Assembly: GCA_936440205.1 (NCBI GenBank)
Contig: OW387141.1
Location: forward strand, 44,091,307 to 44,155,306
Direction of reading: 5' to 3'
From: Lepidonotus clava
Lineage: Eukaryota > Annelida > Polychaeta > Phyllodocida > Polynoidae
Length of the DNA: 64,000 nt
In this document: piece by piece, positions 26,501 through 38,500 of the stretch
Position numbering within the stretch: the first letter of the stretch is position 1
Layout of the letters: each line of letters starts with the position of its first letter
Made by a program: the position numbers and the translations under genes
Notes under the pieces: model-generated
Database searches by the model: none
Told to the model about the DNA's origin: nothing
The model's input: only the letters and a program-made list of their open reading frames with translations

Positions 26501-29500
26501 CAATACACTGTATTATTTTGTTAACTTTATACATCATTTCCTGAATCGTATACAGTCTGAGTATGGCCGTCTATTGTTATCTGTTGCACAACAACGTACA
26601 GTATACAACAAGAATAGGAATGCTCATATTCAGTAACATTTTCGTGCGCACAGTGACAAGAGGGCAACAGCTGTTATCGTATCTAATAGGAAAAAAAAAA
26701 GGGGGGGGGGGGGTGGGCGAAGACTGAACAAAAATCAGGGTGAAAGCACACTTTGATACCTTCCCTTGAAATATACACGTCAAGTTGTCTACTTTGGGCT
26801 CCCGGCGATTTGATCCTCTTTAATGGGATTACTCTACTGCACTATACGTCCTTTAAGCGCCCCATGTTAGATTGCATAGTGCATGCATATACATGTACAT
26901 GTATAGTATTCAGCATCTCTGAGACGTAGGACAAAAATCGCAATATCAAACCAAAATAAAAACATGGCTGCATGTACATACATTTTATTCCAGTCCAGGT
27001 GAATATGAATTTAGAGTGTAATGAATGATAGATGAAGAGGAGGTCATGATACAAATATTAATGATATTCAGGGACTTTTGAGCTCAATTCTCACTACCAT
27101 GGATAGCCAATTTCTTGGATCCAGGTGCATGCCGGGTAATATGTCGACAGGTCATAAGGCTTAAGTATAGGAATGTTCAGTAATCATGTAATTATTTGTG
27201 ATGGACAAGATGTAAAAATTAACATTCAAAATTTGTTGGTTGGTATCCATATAGATCTTATGTTTTCTAAGTTGGTTTGAAAATATTTTCATTACAGATG
27301 GATTCAGAACAAATAGTTGTATATTTGCTATAGTTTTCCCATTCAATTTGTCTACAAAATCCGTGAAAATTAGCCTGCAGGTGAAGAAAAAGCTATGATT
27401 CAGCCATCCGTGGTAGGGTGAATTCTAAATATTACTTGGTCACATTTCTGCGCATTCGCATGTATCCGAACTCATGATTATATACCTCTTTATAATCCCA
27501 TAATTTTATAATCCTTTGTAATTCTGTATAATCATAATCTGTCTCATTAACCCCTGCCCTGTTGTTTGCCCCTCCTCCAGGTGGTTCGCTGGGCCCCGCG
27601 GCCCGTCGCCGGACCCTGGCCGCCTTTTACCGGACGGTGGTGGGCGGCGTGTGGCCCCTGCCCGCCTCCCAGCAGGCCGACGACCAGCCGCAGACAGCCA
27701 CAGGTATGTGGATTTTGTGGTTTCTAAATTTTTCTTTTATTTCAGGACCCCCCGAATGATAATTCAGAATAATTTCTAATGATACATAAATTGTTTACGA
27801 ATAGCGCATATTCCTTCTCTGGATTTCCAAAGTTGGGAGTATCATTACTATTTCATCATGTACGTAATTTCCCTGAAAACCAGGGGTAACCCTGACAGTA
27901 ATAACGATATAAAATCCTTTAAAAAAATCGGATATTGTCCATTAATTACGTATCCATTTTGACATACTTTCTAGACCCCCCCCCCCCTCCCGCTCATATT
28001 TCATTGACTCTGTCTTACAAATTTTTGTATTCCATATACCGATTTTCATGCGGACAAATTCTGTTTGTTTGAATATCCCTGAGAATATTGCCATACATCC
28101 TATATACCTTTCGAACGAGCATGGTATAAACTTTCTCGTGATACAGTCTATGTTCAGACAGCATGGATCCTTCAGCCGGGGTTTCCAGATTCGCCTCCAA
28201 GGTGATAAGTTGATCATGAACTGTTTAGAATAGCCCTTTGGGACTCACTGTTTTTTTCCCTAGGGAGTACTCAGGGACTATCTTAGCCACTGAATTAACA
28301 GGATACAATGAGTATGACAATTCATCTAAATTCTTTTGGGTTTGATTACTGAAATGTGAACACGATCGGTTGGTACACTGCAACAGAAGTAGAACAGCAT
28401 TTGCCTCATTGAAATCAGAAAATTATTTAAGAAGTTAGATGATGATAATTATATGTCTATACCAAAACTTTGAAATTGTCACCATGGGTACCACTGGTCA
28501 TCACTAAAGTAGTGACAGTTACAGAACTGTCAGTTTGAATGCGGTTGCTGTTAAGAACAGATCTAGCCTCGTCTTCTGTCAATTTTAAACTTTGAAATTG
28601 GCTTTTCAAATATAGGCTTAATGCGCATTAGAAATAAGAAAAAATACTAAAGCCAATCAACCTCCATCCCACTCCCTGTGCGTATATAATTACTGAATGG
28701 CTCATCAGATAATTTACATTCATAGTGGTGCTTATCAGTTCTGTCTGCTACACAGGCATGACCACAAGGACCGTCTAACCCGCATGTTTGTGACCCGAAT
28801 GTTTTAAACAGTTTTAAGTTTTCCCTTATAAATATATACTGGTTTTAAACATTTGCATCGAATTGTTCCCACTATTTCAGAAACTGCAGGCAAAGGTGCA
28901 TACAGAAAAGTTTTTATCACGATAGATCTATGTCAGAACACGTATAGCAATTTTTTTATTTTTTTTTGGTAATTTTTATTCGGGTTCGGGGGTTCACCAT
29001 GGGTGATCTTCCTTCCCCTCCCCTAAACTCATACATTCAGATTGTTCAATCGATTACACTCATGGGTTCCAACATAATCTCATTTCTGGATACATAGGGT
29101 GACAACACATTACTGAAAGCAATACAGAAAATACATCCAAACAAGGTAATTCACAAAAGTTCAGAACCATGTTCGATAAATTAACCATACAATATTTAGT
29201 TAAGAGACATTCCTATTTATTTTAATAGCCGCTAGAAATAATCATCACTTTGTAAATTGGCATTTTGCCCTGAGGAGATATACTTTTCAGTATAGTCTAT
29301 TTTGCATAATTGTGCTTTGATGTTGAAGATTTTGGTTACATCTGAGAATCAATTTACGAACAAGTCAATATCTGGTAACTTTCATTAACCTTCCAATGAC
29401 CCAGTTAATGTTTTCCCTTGGTAGTTTGTGATGTAAATGTTTTCGTAATGCAAAACTCGAACCCTAGGATTGTGTCTTATCCCAACCCATCCTCTCTATC

Positions 29501-32500
29501 GCAACTCCTGGATCGTTACACGTAGCTAACAGTGGCAAACTTCCTAGATTGAAGCTATCCCTTGCTATCAGTCTGATGTTATCTGAATCATGTTAATCCT
29601 ATTTTACCGTAATGCTAATACAAAATGTGAGCATATATTATAGACGTTGTCCTTCCTTTCATGCCAGATAGGACATAGGGAATCCCGTTCTTTCCTAGAG
29701 GAATTTCTGAGCAGTTTTAACCCCCACCCCCACTTTAGGACCGCCTTCTATATTGATGTACCATGCATAATTAAGGATCTGGGGGGGAGACAGAATGAAC
29801 AATCAAAATAATCAGGGGTCACCAAGTCCAGTGTTCTCGCGTATTATAGAGTAGATCCAACATTGTCAGATTATTTTATAAATATGTAATTATAAAGTTG
29901 ACCAAGGTAGCTAGAGAACAGTGAGACTGAAATCGTGAAGCCAATAATAGATGTCTAAGATTTCCGTGAAATTACGGATACTTTATTTTTAAAATTGAGA
30001 AACAACGCGCCTGTATGTGCCAGTTTGAAGGGGAGTGTTGGCAATGAAAATAATGCCATATATATACATTGTTTTAATCAGTAGATTTACTAGCAAAACT
30101 AATGATTGATTTATAGGTTTCAACCGATACTGTTCAGCTAAAGAGGTTTTCCTTTCACACAGTGACCGAAACAACAACATTATGTTTGTTTCTTCTCCAT
30201 CTGGCCATGCGCATGTAATGGTAGTCCTTGTCCAAAATCTTGCATAATTTTGGTGCATCAAGTGTCCTTGTCTCCTTATAAGGACGGGCCGTTTGGGCCG
30301 GGCCATACGTCAGAGGGGGCCAGGCACGGGGGGCTATCCAGTTAGGATAATGTTGCGAATTATTTGAGATCATGCGAGAACGAAAATGGCATCGGTGTCG
30401 TCCTAAGATTTCAGAAGTTATGCCCAACAATAACTCGATTTTAAGTCGGGGAAATTCCAACCACACATACCGATAACCTGTATAAATCAATATCTTACTG
30501 TACAAGAAAACTAATCATTTTCTTGATACCTTTGATACTCGTGCAACCGCACATTATAGCTGCGATATTCGTTTCTTGTCATATCTGTTCATCTTTACAG
30601 GTTTCTCGTATTTTGTTAAATAATAAAGAATGAAGTATTCGTCCAATGCATCATGTATTGTGAGCTTTCTAGAGGAAATACTGGTGAAACTTTTTGAAAT
30701 TCAAAACTTATTTGAGCTTGCATAATATTGGTTGAACATCCTTAAATATTCAGCGTTCTTTTAGTATTTGATAAAACTCGGAATTTCGTGTGCCAACTAG
30801 CTGAAATTAGGTACTTGAATGTTTTTGAAAATCTAACACTTGGCTGGTATTCCTCAGAATCCTGGAACGTCCCTTAGATTAGTTGGTAGTCTAGATTATC
30901 CCAGGATCACTGGAACTGGCTACTTGAATATCGAGTCAAGCTTACTCTTCTTTCGATTTATTCAGCTAGGTAACAATTAGAATAGAAGACAAATATTCTC
31001 CCTTAGGTCTGCGTATTTCCTTTATTTCTCCGATGATGGGGTTGAGGTGACAGTGCTGTTAGGACATTATCCTCCAAACAGCTGCTATCCGACAAATATA
31101 CCCTTTCCCTCAAATGGCTCACTAAGGGACCAAGAAGCACCAAGCATGGGTCATATCAATATTAATAATGGTTGGGGAAAAGGTCTGCAGCAGTGAATAT
31201 GGGTCAACCTTGATCAGCATGGTTAAGTATGGTTCGAGATGGATTCATGAGGTCACAAATGATGTCACAAAAGTTGATGTCATCAAAAATAATGTTCTCA
31301 AAAAGATGTTTTCCAAGACGATGTATCCAAAAATGACATCACATAAACTTCTTCAACAAAGTTATGTAACTCCACCATACATCACCCCATCTGACACTGA
31401 CAGTTATATCACCAAAAAAGTGCCTACTTGTACCCCCATGATCACGTCAGCTGTACTAATGTTAGTCCCAATGATGTCCCCAAATAACATTTCCCTATAT
31501 CATTTTGGTGATATCATTTTTAAGGAATGGCATAATGTTTGAGATGCAAATGTTATGATTTCGTTGACATTAATGTAGTTGTTGGTGATTGTCAAATACC
31601 TGTACCTTCAGTTACACTGCAGCTGCTATCTCCGAAATATCTGTGACCTTGCAGCTGTTTGCATCTTAGCATCTTGTAGTGATGCTATCTAACAAACAGC
31701 TCCTATTAGTCACAAATATTTGTGACTCAGCATCAGTTAGACTGCAGCTGCTATCCCCCAAACATTTGTGACTTAGCAATTGTTTATGGGATATTATCTT
31801 GTGATGATGCTATCCCACAAACTCCCAAATATTTTTAGGATAGTGCCTGTTTGTGGGATAGCGTCCTTACAAATGTTCTTAGACCTTCAGAGATATGCAG
31901 GCACGTCAGTAGCCGACGTTCCAGTGCATTCATAGCATGTTGTTCGAGGTATCACACTCTTGAGGTCAGCCAAAATATAACCTCAAGTCCTACGTATTCA
32001 GAGTCTTGTAAAAACACCACAATCAAAACTGCAAGCTAGCAAACATGCAAAAGTATGTTTGTATGCATGCATAGGTTTATGAGAGGTAGCAAGAGCAATT
32101 AACTAACCTATTCACTATATGCATGAATATGAATGTATGCATGGGAAAATTCTCGGATTCCCTTAACTCAAAATAAGTCTGATAATTTTTTTTGTCAAAG
32201 CTTACCAATTTATGCTTATGATATTTAGATCCGGAAGTCTTGTATATAGACTCGTACTTTATCTGTTGGCCATCTTGGTCATCAAAGCTGTAGGCCTAAT
32301 GGTTCTTTTCTCAAAGTTTGTCCTATTTTTGATTTCTTTATCGTGATGCCGCACGCACTTTACCCTGCTGAGTGTGAAGCCCTTGTACAATGACTTCCAC
32401 GTAGGTGCGAAAACCATACCTTACTATCCATCTTCTACATTTGTTCTCAAAGCACATTTTGCTCTGCATATTATTGCTACCATTTGCTTTTCCATTACAG

Positions 32501-35500
32501 AGAGGAAATGTTCTGATTAACAAATAGCTCAGATAGGAATATGCTAGGGGAATTTCTTACAGGAAGCAGAGTAGGGGCAATGAATATTTTCAAACAATAT
32601 CATCACACCAAATCACTTGATATTAGTAGATCTACAATTATGTTTTAAAGTTGGGAAAGCTAGCAAAATTAGTAGTTGCTCTTGTGTGGCATGATAAGTA
32701 ATGCTCTGCTAGTAGGGAGAATCAACTGCTCACTTGTACAATACGGTAGGGTCAAGGTGAGCCAACCCCAAGCACATGGCACTTTGGGCCACTTTAGCCA
32801 CATCTTTTAATATGAAAATCATGTCAAGAATAGTGCAGTTATTTCTTGGATATAGGAAATTGTAATTATATACATACATATCATCCAAAGCAAATAATTC
32901 AATATGTGAATAATCTATCAGTGAATCGCAAAAGAAAAGTCTGAAAAGTGGCTCAATGTGCCTCACTCTCCCCAATCTGGCCAACATTTAACAGGTTTAT
33001 TTCATACAGACTGGTAGTAGCTCTAACTATTTCCCATAACCTCAATGCCATCTAAGCCTATACCCTTGTACCCTCACCTCGTTTTCGGGTGTAAGTGACA
33101 GTTGCACTCCAGCTCTCTGCATGCAGAGTCCTATTCATAGTCTTGTGCAAACGTTTCACACACGAAAGGCTATCTCAGTAGCATATGTTCATATATATAT
33201 ATTATGTTCATGGTTTTGTGCAATATGTTTCATACACCAAAATTTAGCCAAGTAGCCTATGTTTCTATAATGTTCATATTTTCAACAACACACATGGAGG
33301 GTCAACCGAGCAGCCTATGTTTATATATGTCCATACATTATTGTAAAGGTTTCACATATAAAGGTTAGTTAAGTAGCGAAGTAAAGCAGACACTGATTTA
33401 CACATAAATTTGGTATAAAATTAATCTTTGTAGTCTGGCACCTTCAGTTAGGAGCATAGAAACTATAGGCTGTCAGTGGCGGATCCAGCTTTTTGAAAAG
33501 GTGGGGGCGGGGGGGAGCGCTAATAGAAAGGGGGGCGCCCCCTAATTTCCAGAATTTTACATTAAAAAAAGCTAAATTTGCCCAAAAAAGGTGGGCCCCG
33601 GCGCCCCCCCCCCCCCCAAACCCGCCACTGGCTTTATAAAGACACAATGAGATTTTCCTCTGGGAATAAGTCATGATAAATTGATTCAGTTTCAATGAGG
33701 CCTCCTTTCCTTACATGTTAGTTCTTGTTAGTTCCTAAGACCATTTGCCTTTTCGTCAGCTATGTATTCAAATGCCAGTATCTATTTCCTACTTTCTAAT
33801 GATTTTGGATTGCAGAGATGGTTTTTGCCGTGCCATTCTAATATATGTACTTAAGTATTCGTAAGCCATTGAATTGCGAATGCAAGGTCAACGCTCCCCC
33901 CCCCCCCCACACACACACAGTCATACACTCATTACTTCTAGAAAAAGGAAACTACTTTCCCCATATTTTCCTCAATTTTTCCGCCAACTGATGTCTTTAC
34001 ATTTTGCCATCTCTAACCTCTTTCTATTGCTAAAGATAAAGTTATTGTAACAATGAAGGTGTTTGGTATGGGGGTAGTACGAAATCCTTGTCCAAAAGAA
34101 GCTATCAACCCTGCCTTTAATGTTAGTTTGAAATTCACCTTTCAATACCAACTCACATGTTCAAAGTTATAACCTGCCGTGCAATTGCACAAATATGTTA
34201 GACTTCAAGCACATTACAGTACGTCCAGGAAAGAAGTTCCCGTTATAGGAGGCCATTCTCCTGGTTTTGTCAAATTGTCCCACGGTAATACGAGTACAAA
34301 GCGCCGGTATTCAAGTAATCATTAACGCTATTTTTCACACTCACATATGGGAGTTGGAATTCATTTAGGCCGTATGGAACTTAATTATTAGTTAAGGAAT
34401 GGGAAGAGTGGTTTCCAGCTGCGAACTCAAGTTACTCTCGTATATTTCGGCGTAATCTGATGATTGAAGTTCTCTACATTTGAGCAAATTCCATTATGAT
34501 TTTTCAGTGGAAGTGTTCATTAGTGACGAATATAGTCGCACCAACGTGTCATTCGGGGGAATAACTGTAGTCAGAAGCTCTCTCGTTCCAAATCCCATTG
34601 GCTGTCACTCATTACATGACCCTTCTTATGGCCGTTTATACATCGGGGAATATTTGTAATTTGAAATTCAACTACTAGTCTCCTTGTGAATCGTATTGGA
34701 TCTGTAGAGTACTATTCCGCCGAGCTACTATCCCAGATTATTGGTTTGCAATGTTTTGAATACCGGTAAGATTGATCTATAGTTTTAATTCAACATGTGA
34801 ATTTTAAATTCATATAACAACCATTATGCTGCATCGGCTTGAATTTTGTAAATGGATGTGAAAATATAGAACGGACATAATTATTTTTACTCCGTAAACA
34901 TCACAACACAATAGGCATGGTGTAATGGGCATTACGTTTATGTTAGGTTGTTGCAACGCAACAATGTTGCACATGATCGCGTATCCTTGTTTATTTTTCA
35001 AACTGACGTTTAAAAAGAAAATTTAACTTCATGGGACTGGCCATCACACTTTTGTATGCCTTGAAAGGGTCTAGAGTAATCTTATCCCACATGGAGGATT
35101 TCCAGGGTTGGATAAGGGTTGGACAAAATTCACGTTTAAAGCCTCTTTGTCTCCTAGAGTTAGGGTTACTGATATAAGTAAGAATGATGTTTTCCTATAT
35201 CCATAAGTATTAAAATTTTACCAATTGATAGATTTGTAGGTTTGCGAGCCAATCAAAATGCTGTATTTCAGGGCAAACTAGGGTCGGAAATTGTAGGTTG
35301 GGCAGAAGGGCTTTAACATTGGTTTCTATAGGAAAAAATGCAATATATATAAAGCTAGATTTTACAGATTTAGGAAGAAATTGTAACCCACTTCCACATA
35401 AGATCATTTCCATTTTACAGATTTAGGAAGAAATTTCCCAACCAAATTGCTTTGGTTAATTTTGTATCATGCAAATGTCTTCATGGAAAAGGCATGAAGG

Positions 35501-38500
35501 CAATTTTGAAAATATTTCATGGGAAATTTTAATGTTCGTGAAAACTAGGATAGGCATATTATATGAGAAGGCCATTCTTTGAGATTCTTAGAAGAAAAAT
35601 GATACTAGAGTAATACACAAGGTCATTATGACACAACCTATGGACAATGCACAACTTGTATAGGACGGATATTGCTTATACGGGATGAAACATACAAATT
35701 GTAAACCGCTTCCACATAAGATCATTTCCATTGAAATGAGTATAGGTAAATTAAATTATGCCTATCAGGCAGGTACATGAGATATGCTTATCTCATGCAT
35801 GATATATTAAAGAGTAAGAGAACCCCTAGCCGGAGTGAACAAAGGCCCCGACAAAGGCACGCTGAGTTTGGAGGAACTTTTGAAGTCTGTTTCCCAAATT
35901 TCAACTTTAAAAACATTGATTGTAAATTGAAGAACTGAGAATAGTGTTTCGTATTACTATAAAGGCCATGAGTGAGGTCTGAAGGGCGTAACTGGAACAT
36001 AAAATCGCTGTTTGAAAACCAAAAGCCACGGCACGAAAAACGGCATCATGTGAAAGCTGCTTCTTTTATGAATAGAATGGTGAAAACCGTTTGGAAATCG
36101 GATGATTATCACCCAAAATATTCAAAAATCGCGAGCAAATTTGTCCATGTGTTGACTATGCAATCGCCATTGAATCGCTAGTGAAACGCAAATGAATCGC
36201 GGCGTGTGAAAGGTGCTTCGTTCTACAGTATGTCATTCAGTGTCCCCACCCCTCCTCCCGCTAAGGTCATATGGATGGCATGACCTTATACAAGTTAGTT
36301 TCATCAAATTAGTATTATCATCAATTTATTAATCCTCTGATAAGTAACTGAAATTTTAATTATTGAAGTGGATTAGATAAATACGCGAACAACGAAATCC
36401 TTTCATTGCTTTCCCTCATATGCCCTGGCAACCTTTACATCATTATTCGGATTTTATGACAGAGAGAGAGAGAGCGGATATTACGAGTAACATTAACTTA
36501 CTGGGATAAATAATTGGTATTACTTGGTTTTTTAACTACAACTCGGCTAAGCCATTATATTCTTAAAACCATTGATTTATGGAATAGGGTGAGTCGTCCA
36601 TTAGGTAATGAGTTGTTCGTATGAGAACGGGAAATAAGTACCTCCTGTGAGGTTGTGCGAGTAGCACAATGAGCGAGCGTATTTCAGGGAGGAAAGTATA
36701 CATTGCAAATGTGTTCGGAAACTTTTAATAGCAAAAACGTCCAGTTTGAACCAGTATACTGTAAAAAGCAAGCAATATAGATGAAACTTTTAATTATTTT
36801 CGTTTTAAGGATGATCAAATAACATCAGTTTACAAAGTTAAGTAATATCAATATTATTTGCCATTAGGTAAACAGACTCATATTGGTTTACATTTCGATC
36901 CTATATCTTGTCATTATGAGTTAAAACTAAATTTGCAATGTATAGGGAAAAAAAGCATCCGTCGAAATGAAATATGAGAAGGAAATTGAAGTTTGATTCA
37001 GTATGTTTTTTTAGATCCTATCCAATGAATCGCTATATACATACAGTTAAAGCTTAACATGCACAGATATGATATTTTTAACAAATTTAGTAAATAATCA
37101 AAGGCCCAGATTAAACTTTGATTTGGTTAAAAGTATCTTTTTGCAACCGAGAACTCCCCGACATAAATGTTAAAAAAAATATCTAAAACGTGTATCCTAT
37201 TTACGTACCAGGGAATCCCATTATCTTTGTGTTGAAGGGTTTTTCCCTATTCTAAATAATATATTGAACTAGCAAATAGCGATATCTTAACATAATATGT
37301 AACTCAGTCCAATACATGCACGCTCAACTATATCAAATAAATCTTGACTAAAATATTTACCAGATTATGATACTTTAAGAGTGACTTCACTAACTAGTTC
37401 CATACATAAACAATGTAGTTCCGGTTTCTCTGATTGGCTGAATCCGGATCCTCAAAAGATGTTCTGTGATTTTATCAATTTTTGCGCTGCCGCAATTTGA
37501 TTCAAATGTCTAATGGAATAACATTTGATATCAACATTATCCATCAACACTGTTGTCAAGTTTGGTGTATCTTCAACATCTTCAATTTTTGCGCTCTACA
37601 TATTTTCGTGCACTTTGCACATTGCTGTCAAAGCGCGGAAATACAATTTGAATGAAACAATGAATAATTATGGATTAAATTTATAAAACTAGGCGTCGAC
37701 GAAGTCGCCTTCTCAAAACACTACCACACAGTGATCAAAACACTGACAGTTGCTACGGCTACATGCATTATGACATCACTGTTGTCATAGTGACATGTGA
37801 TGTGTGATGTCATCAACTTGACAACTGAACTCTTGACCTGGTGACCAGGGATAGTTGCCTGGTGACCTGGATGGCAACCTATAAACTGGTTGTGACTTTT
37901 TATTTTCTATTTGTTGAGTTTGTAGGGATCTGTTATTTAGCCTTAGTGGCTTTTATGGGCCCTAGGTAGTTAATAGCATGTATTTTGGTGGTTTCATTGA
38001 TAAATCAAATCATCAGGTGCGAATTTTGATTATAACTGGCATAAATAATTTGCTCTAGTAATAATCATGAATTATTTTGTGAGTAGGCATGTTTCCCTTA
38101 TTCAGATAAATCCGAAAATAATTATCATCGAAATTTGATAATTGTAGGGATGCCGTAGTGGTTAATGTGGTAGGACTCAGTGGTCCGTGACGGTAAAATG
38201 GTCAGTAGGGAGTCTCATTTATGGCGGGTGGTGCCTGGCTAAGGAATAAATTTTAAAACGAATTGGTGGAACCACTTGCCATAATAAATCATTAATCCAT
38301 AAGGTTTAATCCCCTAGGAACAGTCGACAGTAGTCGATGTATCCATCTTCGTTCTTCCATATCCCGTTCAACCTGCGCCCTCGAGGAGTCCGGTGCAGAT
38401 TTTATGAAGCTTAGAACGCTGATTTTTAAGCCTTCGAATAGGTTCGGGTTGGGTGTAGGGCATTTGTTAAAATGTCTCGAGACAGTGGTATCATTCTGAT

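Larger units (their letters stand above)
17552..27580 (+). other. FUZ intron C-D
   Basis: A 10-kb intron. The 19260-23400 part is unusually rich in unique, CpG-containing sequence with homeodomain-type (TAATTA, CAATTA), octamer and RFX-like motifs, in contrast to the AT-rich flanks. A composite palindromic element (25048-25970) carries a nested TIR element (25461-25780). Nothing specific was recognised in 17700-19250, 23400-24950 or 26000-27540, except poly-A/poly-G at 26691-26713. Confidence 0.55.

Noticed and set aside
31168-31542. Open frame of 124 codons on the plus strand
   Set aside because: It overlaps a degenerate short-period repeat (GATGTCATCAAA-like), has no domain and no splice-site support.
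37992-38016. Hammerhead-ribozyme-like core on the minus strand (CTGATGA, a small TTGA/TCAA stem, GAAA) in the Penelope untranslated part
   Set aside because: Penelope elements are known to carry hammerheads, but I could not find pairing for stem III or stem I around it and the stem II base is mispaired, so a working ribozyme is not supported.
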